A stretch of DNA of 64,000 nt from Clostridium sp. (GTDB lineage Bacteria > Bacillota > Clostridia > Acetivibrionales > Acetivibrionaceae), in assembly GCA_012798835.1 (NCBI GenBank), contig JAAZML010000113.1, positions 1 to 64,000 on the forward strand. The letters run 5' to 3'. Below the pieces are notes generated by a model that saw only the letters and a program-made list of their open reading frames with translations, was not told where the DNA came from and searched no databases. The position numbers were made by a program, and so were the translations under genes. Shown here piece after piece: positions 20,566 to 31,212 of the stretch; within the stretch, counting starts at the first letter, position 1; the number at the start of each line of letters is the position of its first letter.

Positions 20566-21895
20566 TATGGTACCGAAAATTAAGTGCATTTTTTTGTCGC
20601 TTTTTATCATTTTTCCCTGTCTCTTATTTAGCGCTTGCTATGATAGAAGGGAGATCGATGAATTGGCTTATCCCATAGCTATAGGCCTTGACAAGGGGGA
20701 TGGAGAGGTCTTGAGGTTAACCCTTCAAATTGTGATTCCAACTAAGATCGGGGAAGGCGGTGAGGGTGGAGAATCGGAGTGCGGCGGCTCGGGTGGTGCC
20801 GGTTCGGAATCCGTATCTATTGTTACGGTAGAACCCCCTTCCATATATTCGGGACTTAATATGATTAACACCTATGTTAGCAAACAGCTAAATCTTTCGC
20901 ATGTTAAAGCTGTAATTTTTTCAGAAGAACTTGCAAGGGAAGGTATTGAAAAATATATTAAGGCTATTTTGCGTGGAAGAGAGTTCAGGCCAACCGTTTA
21001 TGTGTTGGTAGCAAGGGGAACCCAAAATGCATCTGAAAAATTTATAAGGGAGGTTAAACCGGAACTAGAATCAAATCCTGCGAAATATTATGAAATGATT
21101 TTTGGGGCACATAAATATACCGGTTTTACCATGGAGACGAGATTAATCACCTTTAATCAAGCGATGACCAGTTATAATATTCAACCTGTGGCGGTTCTTG
21201 CCGGTGTAAGTAAATTTAAAGGCAGTGATGAACTAATGGTGGAAAACTCTACATGTATGCAGAAAGGCAGAAACCATCCTTTAGCTGGTGATTATCTTGC
21301 TGGAGAAATGCCAAAGGTAGGAAATCTTAAGACCGAAGTTATGGGTGTGGCGGTGTTTAATGGGGGTAAAATGGTGGGTGAAATGGATGGTGAGGAAACC
21401 CTTTTCCAGCACATGGTTATGGGCAAATACGGTCACTCGTACTTAACAATACCTGATCCCAGGGAGAAGGGGAAGTTTGTTCTTTTGAATTTAAGGCAGA
21501 ACAGAAAGCCCAAAACAAAGGTGGAGGTTAAGGGTGAAAAGCCTATAATCGATCTCAAGATTCGATTAGAGGCAGATCTTTTATCTATTCAAAGTGGTAT
21601 AAACTATGAAAATGTTAATAATATGCGTATTCTTGAGACGGCAACGGAGGAATTTTTAAAAGAAGGTATAGAAAGGATGCTAAAAAGGACAGCTAAGGAA
21701 TTTGAAAGCGATATCAACGGTTTTGGTGAAATAGTGAAAAGCAAGTTTCTGACTTGGGATGAATGGGTGGAATTTAACTGGCTGGAAAAATATAAAAAAT
21801 CCTCCTTTAATGTAGGGGTGGATGTTGAAATAAGGAGATCCGGTCATATAATAAAAACTATACCCGAGCAAAGCAATGGGGGAGGGTTGGAATAA
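20558..21895 (+). CDS. Ger(x)C family lipoprotein
   Basis: Lipobox LFSACYDRREIDELAYPIAIGLDKG; operon position. Confidence 0.93.
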   Translation: MLSMVPKIKCIFLSLFIIFPCLLFSACYDRREIDELAYPIAIGLDKGDGEVLRLTLQIVIPTKIGEGGEGGESECGGSGGAGSESVSIVTVEPPSIYSGLNMINTYVSKQLNLSHVKAVIFSEELAREGIEKYIKAILRGREFRPTVYVLVARGTQNASEKFIREVKPELESNPAKYYEMIFGAHKYTGFTMETRLITFNQAMTSYNIQPVAVLAGVSKFKGSDELMVENSTCMQKGRNHPLAGDYLAGEMPKVGNLKTEVMGVAVFNGGKMVGEMDGEETLFQHMVMGKYGHSYLTIPDPREKGKFVLLNLRQNRKPKTKVEVKGEKPIIDLKIRLEADLLSIQSGINYENVNNMRILETATEEFLKEGIERMLKRTAKEFESDINGFGEIVKSKFLTWDEWVEFNWLEKYKKSSFNVGVDVEIRRSGHIIKTIPEQSNGGGLE

Positions 21896-21898
21896 ACA

Positions 21899-22069
21899 AT
21901 GACATTGGAGATATGTGTTTTGAGCGTATTCCTTTTATGGAGTTTTTTAAAGACAGCCAGCTACGGAAAATGGAGCTGGAACAATAAGGATAGACTAGGT
22001 TCCGTTATGGTGTTTATAGTTGCATTCGTATCATTAGTTTTGCCATTATATCTTCTTATCTCAAGATAA
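21899..22069 (+). CDS. Small two-TM protein, candidate Ger receptor D subunit
   Basis: MTLEICVLSVFLLWSFLKTASYGKWSWNNKDRLGSVMVFIVAFVSLVLPLYLLISR*; starts 3 nt after gerC stop with ggggga RBS. Confidence 0.65.
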   Translation: MTLEICVLSVFLLWSFLKTASYGKWSWNNKDRLGSVMVFIVAFVSLVLPLYLLISR

Positions 22070-22269
22070 GTTGCAAAAAAGCTTTGCATAAGCAATCACG
22101 GCTAATACATTTCTAAAAGCATACAAAAATATTATTGGCAAATTTATGTTTATTTTTTGTGAGAATAAGGCTATAATAGAAATGAATATGTCGAATATAA
22201 AGAGAAAACCTGTATTAGGGGGGATTTTAAGCACAGGCGTATATTATTTTTTTGTTGGGTGGGGTAGTT

Positions 22270-24006
22270 ATGAGGGTCATTAGAGTAGAAAATGAATTAA
22301 AAGTGAGTGTAGTAAAAATTTTATATGGTTTAATCCTGTTTACTATATGTACTGCCCTGATCTTTTTAGGTGTGCATAGCTATTTGCTTTTTCACATTCT
22401 TTTAGAGATGTTTTGTGCCTTTACTGCATTAGCAGTGGCATTGACGGCATACAATGGCTATTCCATAACAAAGAAGGATTATTTCTTTTACATTAGTATA
22501 ATTAGTCTATTTTCGGGAATTTTATTAATCCTTCATACGCTACTGTTCGATACGCATATGTTTCCCGGGCTTGGCAGTAAGAATATATCTATACAACTAT
22601 CTATGGCATTTAAAACCTATGGATCCCTAGTGTTTGGTATTTCGTTCCTGCTACACAAATACAAATATAGCATCGGGAGGTTTGTTTATATTTCCTTAGC
22701 AGTTACCTTTGGGCTCATTCTATCGATATTGGTGTTTCAAATATTCCCCGAATGTATTAATGCTAGACAAAACCCCACATTGTTTAAGGTGGTATATGAC
22801 AGCGTTCTTCTTGCCATCAATGCAATATTCTTTCTGTTTTTTATCGTTAAAAGAAGGAGCTTCCCTAAAAGGGTAGTTCACTACATTGTAGTATATTTAT
22901 TGCTTGGGGTTTTTTCTCAGATGTTTTCTGTTTTTTATAAAGATGTTGATGATATCTGTAATATTTTTGCCCATTTAATGAGGTTTGCAAGTTTTTATGT
23001 TTTATTCAGGATGGTTTTAGAGCTAGGCTTTAAAAGGCCGGTTAAAAATTTATTTAGCTCATTGGATAAGGCATATGTTACTCTAGAGGAAAAGACGGGG
23101 GAGCTAATAAACATAAACAAAAAACTAGAGATGGAAACAAGGAAATGCAAAAAGGCAAAAAGACTGCTTTCCAAGAGTGAGGAAAATTATCGCATGTTAT
23201 TTGAGCTTAATAAATTCAAAATCAACTTTTTTACTGATATGTCCCATGAAATAAGAACGCCCATAAGTGTTATCCTTTGCGTTATCCAGATCATAGAAGA
23301 AGGACTTAAAGGGAACGTAGACTTTTTGAGCGATAAGAAAAAAACAAATAGGTATATCGCAACATTGAAACAAAACTCCCTAAAACTTCTTAGGACGGTA
23401 AACAATCTTTTAGATATTTCAAAAATTGATTCAGGGGCTTATGAGCTAAAGCTTCAAAATTGTGATATTGTGGATATCGTAGAAAATGTCGTCTCATCTG
23501 TTGCTGAATATACAAAAAACAAGAATTTAACTCTTAAATTCAACTCTGATGTAGAGAAGAAAATTATTGCTTGCGACATTGAAAAAATTGAAAGAGTTAT
23601 TTTAAATCTTTTGTCTAATGCAATTAAGTTCACAGCTCAGGGTGCCTCTATTAATGTGTCCATACACGAGGAGGCGGGAAATATAATCATTTCGGTAAAA
23701 GATACCGGAATAGGAATACCCGAAAATAGAATCGATACCATATTTCAAAGATTTAAAAGAGTAGAGGACTCCTTCGTAAAAGATTATGAAAGTACCGGTA
23801 TAGGGTTATCCCTAGTAAAATCTTTGGTTGAGATGCACGAGGGAACGGTTTGGGTAGAAAGTAAACTGGGGGTTGGAAGTACTTTCTATGTAAAGATTCC
23901 CACAATAGTGTTGCCAAAGGATGTGGGAGGGTCTAATATAGATTATTGTCAGTATCAGCAAAACCAAATTGAAGGGGTTGCACTTGAATTATCGGATACA
24001 GTTTAG
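22270..24006 (+). CDS. Sensor histidine kinase with N-terminal MASE3-like 7TM domain
   Basis: 7TM N-terminus; DMSHEIRTPISVI (HisKA); NLLSNAIKFT, DTGIGIPENRIDTIF (HATPase). Confidence 0.87.
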   Translation: MRVIRVENELKVSVVKILYGLILFTICTALIFLGVHSYLLFHILLEMFCAFTALAVALTAYNGYSITKKDYFFYISIISLFSGILLILHTLLFDTHMFPGLGSKNISIQLSMAFKTYGSLVFGISFLLHKYKYSIGRFVYISLAVTFGLILSILVFQIFPECINARQNPTLFKVVYDSVLLAINAIFFLFFIVKRRSFPKRVVHYIVVYLLLGVFSQMFSVFYKDVDDICNIFAHLMRFASFYVLFRMVLELGFKRPVKNLFSSLDKAYVTLEEKTGELININKKLEMETRKCKKAKRLLSKSEENYRMLFELNKFKINFFTDMSHEIRTPISVILCVIQIIEEGLKGNVDFLSDKKKTNRYIATLKQNSLKLLRTVNNLLDISKIDSGAYELKLQNCDIVDIVENVVSSVAEYTKNKNLTLKFNSDVEKKIIACDIEKIERVILNLLSNAIKFTAQGASINVSIHEEAGNIIISVKDTGIGIPENRIDTIFQRFKRVEDSFVKDYESTGIGLSLVKSLVEMHEGTVWVESKLGVGSTFYVKIPTIVLPKDVGGSNIDYCQYQQNQIEGVALELSDTV

Positions 24007-24122
24007 TTATATCCCAAGTGTATAAAGTTTTAAAAATATTTAGGAACATATTGAAATGGAAGATATGTGGAGGAAATATAAAAGAAGTTCCGTTTTCACC
24101 TATAAAACGAAACCTCACATTG

Positions 24123-24198
24123 TGGCAGGGGCAGCAGGAATCGAACCCGCAGCCAACGGTTTTGGAGACCGCTACTCTACCAATTGAGCTATGCCCCT
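24123..24198 (-). tRNA. tRNA-Trp (anticodon CCA)
   Basis: Minus strand AGGGGCATAGCTCAATTGGTAGAGTAGCGGTCTCCAAAACCG...GGGTTCGATTCC...TGCCCCTGCCA. Confidence 0.94.
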
Positions 24199-24447
24199 AC
24201 ATCGGCTTTTACAGTATATAACGAATTTGCTTTTATGTCAATAGCAAAAAACTTAAGTTTTTTATGAAACACAATCATAGGTAAGAAAATCTGTGATTTA
24301 GCATATTTTATAGAGTTTTCAGGAAGCAATATTGATTATGAAAGGATGGGGATGCCCCACAATCAAAAATTTATACGAAATCCCAGCTTTTTATGGTAAG
24401 ATATAAAAAGGTAATTAGAATTGTTTTTTCATATTAGGAGGTATTCT

Positions 24448-25260
24448 ATGGACAAGAGAATCGGCTTTATAGGTGCAGGAAATATGGGGTTTGCAATGAT
24501 TAATAGTATATCTAAATCGGGTATTATATCGGCGGGAGATATTCTAGTTTACGATATAGATAAAAAAAGGCTTTTGGAGCTGGAGGAAAACATAGGAGTT
24601 TGTACAGTGCAAAGCGAAAGAGAATTAACTGAAAAATCGGATATCATAATATTGGCCGTGAAACCGAATATAATAAAGACAACGCTGGATAGAATAAAAA
24701 CGGGGATGAATGATAAAAAAATATTAATTTCCGTGGCTGTTGGAATCCCTATAAAATTTTATAAGGATATATTGGGACAGGACAAAAAGGTAGTGCGAAC
24801 TATGCCAAACACCCCAGCACTTGTTGGGGAGGGGATGACACTGATATGCCACGAGGGGATTTCGGAAGCTGAAGAGCAAATGATTAAAAATATATTTGGG
24901 TGCTTTGGGAGGGTAGAGCTTCTAGACGAAAACCTTATGAGTGAGGTTACAGCGGTTACCAGTAGTAGCCCGGCTTATGTATTTATGTTTATAGAGGCAA
25001 TGGCTGACGCCGCTGTTTTATCAGGGATACCTAGGGAATTGGCTTATAAATTATCGGCTCAGGCCGTTTTGGGATCGGCAAAAATGGTACTTGAAACGGG
25101 AAAACACCCCGGTGAGTTAAAAGATCAGGTGTGTTCACCGGCAGGGACAACAATAGAAGCGGTGAGTTCCCTTGAAAAGAACAAATTCAGATATACCATA
25201 ATTGAGGCGATGGATAAGTGCACAAAAAGGGCTTTGGAGATCGGGAAAACATACAACTAA
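24448..25260 (+). CDS. proC: Pyrroline-5-carboxylate reductase
   Basis: IGFIGAGNMGFAMI; VVRTMPNTPALVGEGMT; SSSPAYVFMFIEAMADAAV; GTTIEAV. Confidence 0.94.
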   Translation: MDKRIGFIGAGNMGFAMINSISKSGIISAGDILVYDIDKKRLLELEENIGVCTVQSERELTEKSDIIILAVKPNIIKTTLDRIKTGMNDKKILISVAVGIPIKFYKDILGQDKKVVRTMPNTPALVGEGMTLICHEGISEAEEQMIKNIFGCFGRVELLDENLMSEVTAVTSSSPAYVFMFIEAMADAAVLSGIPRELAYKLSAQAVLGSAKMVLETGKHPGELKDQVCSPAGTTIEAVSSLEKNKFRYTIIEAMDKCTKRALEIGKTYN

Positions 25261-25340
25261 ATCGTATTTAGGCTACAAAAAAGCCATCGCAAGACAAAAG
25301 GGCGACCACAGCAAAAAAGCTTTAATAGGAAGGAGATGCT

Positions 25341-26387
25341 ATGAAAAAGGTAATTATATATACTGATGGGGCTTGCTCAGGTAACCCGGGGATCGGGGGC
25401 TGGGGGGCTGTATTGATGTATGGAGAGCATGAAAAAGAGATATCAGGATACGAGGAAGAAACCACAAACAATAGAATGGAGCTTAAGGCAGCGATAGAGG
25501 CCTTAAAATACTTAAAAGAGCCCTGCAGGGTAGAATTATACAGCGATAGTGCCTATCTTGTAAATGCTTTTACCCAAAACTGGATAGGCAAATGGAAACA
25601 AAATGGTTGGCGTCGAAAGGAAAGTGAGGAAGTAAAGAATATAGACCTATGGAAAGAATTGGACAAGTTAAATGAGCGACATAATATCGAATGGATCAAG
25701 GTAAAAGGGCATAGTGATAATGAATACAATAATAGGTGTGACAAGCTTGCAACGGATCAAGTTAAAAGATACAGCAGAATGTTAAGGGAAGGATACCACA
25801 GTGTTGGGGATTCCAGTGTTGGGGATTCCAGTGCGGATGCGGAACATAGTGAAGGTGTTATTTCAAAAAAACAAATTTTCAAAGGTAATATAATTGGTGT
25901 GGAAAGTTGGCAGGTTCTGCTTCCAAACGGGAAGGAAGCCTCTCGTGATATTGTTATTCATCCGGGAGCATCGGTCATTATACCTGTTAGCAAGAATAAT
26001 GAGCTTTATATGGTCAGACAATATCGTACACCCGTGGGAGAGGTATCGCTGGAATTGCCAGCCGGAAAGCTTGATGAGGGTGAAGAGCCTGATGTGTGTG
26101 CAATTAGGGAGCTAAAAGAAGAAACGGGGCTTGAGGCCGATAAAATTCAGCATATCCTAAGCTTTTATAGCACCCCAGGGTTTTCAAACGAAATTTTGCA
26201 TTTGTATATTGCTACAGGGCTTTGTGAGGGTATCGCATGTGCGGATGAAGACGAGTTTGTAACTGTGGAGAAAATACCTATAGACGAGCTTACAAATATG
26301 ATTTTAAGCAATAAGATAACCGATGCAAAGACAATAATAGGGATACTATTAGCTGACAAATTTATTAAAGGTGAGGCAGAAATTTAG
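25341..26387 (+). CDS. Fusion protein: RNase HI (N-term) + Nudix ADP-ribose pyrophosphatase-like (C-term)
   Basis: [21 protein letters not shown]...[13 protein letters not shown]...YSDSAYL...VKGHS; then Nudix box [26 protein letters not shown]. Confidence 0.9.
   Translation: MKKVIIYTDGACSGNPGIGGWGAVLMYGEHEKEISGYEEETTNNRMELKAAIEALKYLKEPCRVELYSDSAYLVNAFTQNWIGKWKQNGWRRKESEEVKNIDLWKELDKLNERHNIEWIKVKGHSDNEYNNRCDKLATDQVKRYSRMLREGYHSVGDSSVGDSSADAEHSEGVISKKQIFKGNIIGVESWQVLLPNGKEASRDIVIHPGASVIIPVSKNNELYMVRQYRTPVGEVSLELPAGKLDEGEEPDVCAIRELKEETGLEADKIQHILSFYSTPGFSNEILHLYIATGLCEGIACADEDEFVTVEKIPIDELTNMILSNKITDAKTIIGILLADKFIKGEAEI
25800..25833 (+). repeat. 15-bp in-frame tandem duplication in interdomain linker
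   Basis: agtgttggggattcc x2 plus agtg, encoding [11 protein letters not shown]. Confidence 0.9.
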
Positions 26388-26531
26388 CTTACGTATATAT
26401 TTGGGTTTTTAGTAAAGTTTACAATACATTTCGATGTATTGTAATTTTTTTACCCTTTAAAGCATAGAATTTTTATTAAGCTGGCCAATTAACTAAAATA
26501 ACGTATGGTGTGTAATTATAAGGAGATAGAG

Positions 26532-27161
26532 ATGCTTAAAAAAATACGTGGAACCCTATCAGTGCATATAAAAAGCAATATTAACACCTACCTATTTTTG
26601 GTCTTGGTATTTATCGCTGGGATATCTGCGGGGGCATTTACGGTAAACGGATTGAGTAGCATCCAAAAAAGTGAATTAGAGAACTATTTCCAAGGTTTTC
26701 TAGAGCTTTTCAGACATCAAAGGATTGATGCCAACGAAATAATAAGAATATCGATTATCGACAACATGCGACTAATCACAGTTTTGTGGGTTCTAGGTGT
26801 AACCATTATCGGAATACCCTTTATATATTTTTTAATTGGTGTAAGGGGATTTATAACAGGTTTTACATCTGGAGCCATCATATGCATTCTTGGGTTTAAA
26901 GGAGTGATTTTCGCTTTGCTGACAGTGCTCCCTAAAGAGATAATAATGGTTCCATGCATTATTGCACTTGGTGTAAATGGAATAAATTTTTCCATGAATA
27001 TTATAAAAAGCAAGTCAATAAAACACATTTCAAGGGAAAGTTTGAAAACAAGCTTTCTTGCTTACTGCCTTGTAACCCTAGTTTTTTTAGTATTCATGTT
27101 TTCGGGGATATTGGTAGAAGCATACATAACACCGGTTTTTATGAGGATGATGGTGTCGTAA
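26532..27161 (+). CDS. spoIIM: Stage II sporulation protein M
   Basis: Multi-TM DUF95 protein; upstream of xerD-deoB-pdp-dacF as in Bacilli/Clostridia. Confidence 0.87.
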   Translation: MLKKIRGTLSVHIKSNINTYLFLVLVFIAGISAGAFTVNGLSSIQKSELENYFQGFLELFRHQRIDANEIIRISIIDNMRLITVLWVLGVTIIGIPFIYFLIGVRGFITGFTSGAIICILGFKGVIFALLTVLPKEIIMVPCIIALGVNGINFSMNIIKSKSIKHISRESLKTSFLAYCLVTLVFLVFMFSGILVEAYITPVFMRMMVS

Positions 27162-27550
27162 AACTACCAAGGCGTAAAGCCAGATGTTATGCATAAAATA
27201 TAAACTGCTTTGTATAAACAACCCATATTTCGTTAACAATAAATAATAGGTATAACATTCCTAAAATGGGAAATGGATATGGTTGAAATCATTATATTGT
27301 ATATAGTGCACAAAAATAGTCGAAAAATTCATACAGAACTCCCAAATATAGCGTATAACGTGGAAAATTATTGCACCCCAGCTAGATATTCTTATATAAT
27401 GAGAAACGTAGACAGCCCAGAGAATAAATTTTTTAAGATACGAATTAATGTAAACTGTCTACTTTAAGATAGATAGGTGATTAAATCCTAGAATTAATAT
27501 TGTGTAGTATTTTATTAAAATAAATTTCTGAAAATAAGGAGTAGGTTTTT

Positions 27551-28435
27551 ATGGAGGAATTGGTATTGAGTTTTTTGGAATTTCTTGAAAAAGATAAGTG
27601 TTTATCTTTGAATACCCTACAATCATACAGAAGGGATATCGAACAATTTATTACATACCTAGGAGATATAAAGATCAAAAATGTAGCCAACACAAACAAG
27701 GCTACGGTTATAACATATCTTATGCATCTTCAAAAGAAGGGAAGGGCCACCTCTACTATTTCGCGCAATCTTGCATCCATCCGATCCTTCTATCAATACT
27801 TGACGAGGAATAGTATAATCTCCCAGGATCCTACTGAAGGGTTGGAATCTCCAAAGGTTGAAAAGAAGCTTCCGCAGATACTTTCAACCAAGGAGGTGGA
27901 ATTGCTCCTAGAACAGCCCAAATGCGATGATCTTAAGGGTTATAGGGATAAGGCAATGCTAGAGCTTTTATATGCTACGGGTATAAGGGTATCTGAGCTA
28001 ATTTCCCTTGATGTTCCTGATATAAACATTGAGATGCGCTGCGTGACGTGTAACAAAGGGGCAAGGGAGAGAATGATACCTATAGGGACCTTATCGGCAA
28101 ATGCTATGAAGGCTTATATGGCAAAATCGCGTAAGCTTTTGGTACAAAGGAAGGATGAAAAGGCTTTATTTGTAAACATCAATGGAAAAAGGCTTACTCG
28201 TCAGGGGTTTTGGAAAATAATTAAGCAGTATAAAAACCAGGCAAATATAAACAAAGATATTACTCCCCACACATTGCGACATTCCTTTGCAGCCCATCTT
28301 CTAGAGAATGGGGCGGATCTAAGATCTATACAGGAAATGCTAGGACATTCCGATATATCTTCTACACAGATCTATGCACAGATAGCGAAAAACAAGTTAA
28401 TGGAGGTATATAAGAAGACACATCCTAGGGCTTAA
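27551..28435 (+). CDS. xerD: Tyrosine recombinase XerD
   Basis: LLYATGIRVSELISL, TPHTLRHSFAAHLLENGADLRSIQEMLGHSDISSTQIY. Confidence 0.92.
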   Translation: MEELVLSFLEFLEKDKCLSLNTLQSYRRDIEQFITYLGDIKIKNVANTNKATVITYLMHLQKKGRATSTISRNLASIRSFYQYLTRNSIISQDPTEGLESPKVEKKLPQILSTKEVELLLEQPKCDDLKGYRDKAMLELLYATGIRVSELISLDVPDINIEMRCVTCNKGARERMIPIGTLSANAMKAYMAKSRKLLVQRKDEKALFVNINGKRLTRQGFWKIIKQYKNQANINKDITPHTLRHSFAAHLLENGADLRSIQEMLGHSDISSTQIYAQIAKNKLMEVYKKTHPRA

Positions 28436-28620
28436 TTTGGTTTTTTTAAGCAAACAAAAACAAACTAATCTTTTGTGTATTATTGAAGGGTATTATTGTT
28501 TTGTATTATTTATACAATGTATTATAATTAGGGGTAAGATATTATGTCTTGCTCCTAAATTATTGGGTCTAAAAAGACAAGAGTGGGGGCAACTACTATA
28601 AAGGTAAAGGGGAATCTACC

Positions 28621-29793
28621 ATGAAAAGGCTAATAATATTAATTTTAGACAGCGTCGGTATTGGGGAACTTCCGGATGCAAGTAATTATGGCGATCAGGG
28701 AAGCAATACATTGGGGAATATAGCGGCATCTATACCTGGGTTTTCCCTTCCCAATCTCGAAATTTTAGGTTTAGGAAACATAAATGGGATGAGGGGAATA
28801 AAACCCACGATTGCCCCGAAAGCTTGTTACGGCAAAATGGCGGAGAAATCCCCGGGGAAGGATACAACCACGGGACATTGGGAAATTGCAGGGATAATAA
28901 TGGACAGGCCATTTCCAGTGTATCCTAGGGGATTTCCTAGGGAGGTAATGCATGAGTTTGAAAGAGCTATAAACAAAAAAACCCTCGGCAATATCCCCGC
29001 ATCGGGTACTGAGATAATCAATATTTTAGGAGATGAACACCTAAAGACAGGTTATCCGATTGTTTACACCTCTGCCGACAGTGTGTTCCAGATAGCTGCC
29101 CATGAGGATATAATACCTATTACAACCCTCTATAAAATGTGTGGCATCGCAAGGAAGATACTAAAGGGGGATCATGCAGTAGGAAGGGTAATTGCAAGAC
29201 CCTTCACGGGTGAAAAGGGCCATTATGAAAGGACCGATAAAAGAAGAGATTTTTCTCTTGATCCTATAAAAAAAACCATTTTGGATTACGTCAAAGATAG
29301 TGGATACAAGGTCAAGGCGGTTGGCAAGATTGAAGATATATTCAATAAAAGAGGTATTACCGATTCTGTTCACATACATGGTAACATGGATGGAGTTAAT
29401 AAGACTCTTGAGTATATGAAAAAAAGCTTCGAAGGTATATTGTTTACGAATCTTGTAGATTTTGATATGTTATATGGGCATCGAAATGATGTTATGGGAT
29501 ATGCCAAGGCCCTAAAGGAATTTGATAATAGGATACCAGATATATTAGCCCGGCTAAGAGATGATGATTTGCTTATAATTACCGCAGACCACGGCTGTGA
29601 TCCCACAACAAAGGGTACAGATCACTCCCGCGAATATGTTCCGCTTCTTGTATATGGCAAGAGATTCAAAGGTGGTGTGAATCTTGGTACCAGAGCTTCT
29701 TTTGCGGATGTGGCACAGACCGCCTCACATTATTTTGGGATTGGAGCCGAATTTGGAGCCGAAAGCTTTTTGGATACCATCTTGGAAAAATAA
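28621..29793 (+). CDS. deoB: Phosphopentomutase
   Basis: [51 protein letters not shown]. Confidence 0.95.
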   Translation: MKRLIILILDSVGIGELPDASNYGDQGSNTLGNIAASIPGFSLPNLEILGLGNINGMRGIKPTIAPKACYGKMAEKSPGKDTTTGHWEIAGIIMDRPFPVYPRGFPREVMHEFERAINKKTLGNIPASGTEIINILGDEHLKTGYPIVYTSADSVFQIAAHEDIIPITTLYKMCGIARKILKGDHAVGRVIARPFTGEKGHYERTDKRRDFSLDPIKKTILDYVKDSGYKVKAVGKIEDIFNKRGITDSVHIHGNMDGVNKTLEYMKKSFEGILFTNLVDFDMLYGHRNDVMGYAKALKEFDNRIPDILARLRDDDLLIITADHGCDPTTKGTDHSREYVPLLVYGKRFKGGVNLGTRASFADVAQTASHYFGIGAEFGAESFLDTILEK

Positions 29794-29845
29794 TTAAGAT
29801 TAGGGTATGTACCCTAAACAGAATATCGTCGGGAGGTTTTAAGCT

Positions 29846-31147
29846 ATGAGGATGGTTGATATAATAAACAAAAAAAAGCGGGGAACATCTCTTTCACCCG
29901 ATGAAATCAGTTATGTTATAAAATCTTACACAAACGGAACAATACCTGACTATCAAATGTCATCCCTTTTAATGGCAATCTATTTTGCCGGCATGGATGA
30001 TGATGAAACTGCAAAACTTACCGATTCCATAGCCAACTCTGGGGAAAAGTTAGATCTCACGAGGGTGGGAGGAATGAAGATCGATAAACACTCCTCCGGC
30101 GGGGTTGGTGACAAGCTAAGTCTTATTATTGTTCCCCTGTGTGCGGGCGTGGGAATCCCGGTTGCTAAAATATCTGGGCGTAGTCTAGGCCATACAGGGG
30201 GTACAATTGATAAGCTCGAATCAATAAAGGGGTTTAAAACAGAGCTATCCGAAGAAGAATTCTTAGATAACTTAGCTAAATATAAAATGGCGATAACCAG
30301 TCAAACTGGAAATCTTGCTCCTGCTGATAAAAAAATATACGCATTGAGAGATGTTACAGGTACAGTAGATAGTATCCCCCTTATCGCAAGCTCAATAATG
30401 AGCAAAAAGATTGCTTCAGGGTGCGATGGTATAGTTCTAGATGTTAAGGTGGGGACCGGTGCTTTTATGAAAACCCTTGATGGGGCGTTGGCTCTTGCCA
30501 AAACTATGGTAGGGGTGGGAAAACGGCTTGGCAAAACAACTGTGGCTCTTGTGACGGATATGAGCCAACCCCTTGGTAATGAGGTCGGAAATGCCAATGA
30601 GGTGAAAGAGGCGATCGAGGTGTTAAAAGGAAGCGGCCCTGAGGATGTGATGACAATAGCGATATCTATTGCCTCCTATATGGCCGTTATATCAGGGTTG
30701 TTTGAAAAACCTGATGAAGCTTATGGATACCTAACAGAATTTATTAAATCGGGGGCAGCATTGGAGAAATTTGCGGAGCTTATCAGGGTGCAGGGTGGCG
30801 ATACAAGAATTATTTGTGATACCAGCCTGCTTCCGAAAGCAACAAATCATATAGAGATTAAGGCTACCAGAACAGGGTTTGTTAATTCAATAGATGCAGA
30901 GGATATTGGCTTGGCGGCAATGCTTCTTGGCGCTGGAAGAAAAACTGTAAAAGATAGTATAGACTATGCGGCTGGAATAACAGTTAATCGCAAGGTGGGC
31001 GATGGGGTAGAAAAAGGTGATAATCTTTGCATACTCCATACAAACCTAGAAAGATGGGATCAGGCGCAAAAACTTGCATTTAGGGCATATACTATTGGTG
31101 ATGAAAAGCCTGATGCTGTTAAATATATCCATAAGGTTGTTGTTTGA
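29846..31147 (+). CDS. pdp: Pyrimidine-nucleoside phosphorylase
   Basis: DKHSSGGVGDKLSLIIVPLCAGVGIPVAKISGRSLGHTGGTIDKLESI. Confidence 0.94.
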   Translation: MRMVDIINKKKRGTSLSPDEISYVIKSYTNGTIPDYQMSSLLMAIYFAGMDDDETAKLTDSIANSGEKLDLTRVGGMKIDKHSSGGVGDKLSLIIVPLCAGVGIPVAKISGRSLGHTGGTIDKLESIKGFKTELSEEEFLDNLAKYKMAITSQTGNLAPADKKIYALRDVTGTVDSIPLIASSIMSKKIASGCDGIVLDVKVGTGAFMKTLDGALALAKTMVGVGKRLGKTTVALVTDMSQPLGNEVGNANEVKEAIEVLKGSGPEDVMTIAISIASYMAVISGLFEKPDEAYGYLTEFIKSGAALEKFAELIRVQGGDTRIICDTSLLPKATNHIEIKATRTGFVNSIDAEDIGLAAMLLGAGRKTVKDSIDYAAGITVNRKVGDGVEKGDNLCILHTNLERWDQAQKLAFRAYTIGDEKPDAVKYIHKVVV

Positions 31148-31212
31148 TGCAAAATATGTAGCCTTCCAAAAATTAATCATATCTTGGACTCGTTACACAT
31201 AAAAATTTAATA

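Noticed and set aside
27273-27467. 64-aa plus-strand ORF before xerD
   Set aside because: No convincing RBS and no recognisable family; AT-rich intergenic region
27551-28435. Tyrosine recombinase as a sign of an integrated element
   Set aside because: It is XerD in its conserved chromosomal position between spoIIM and deoB, not a phage or ICE integrase
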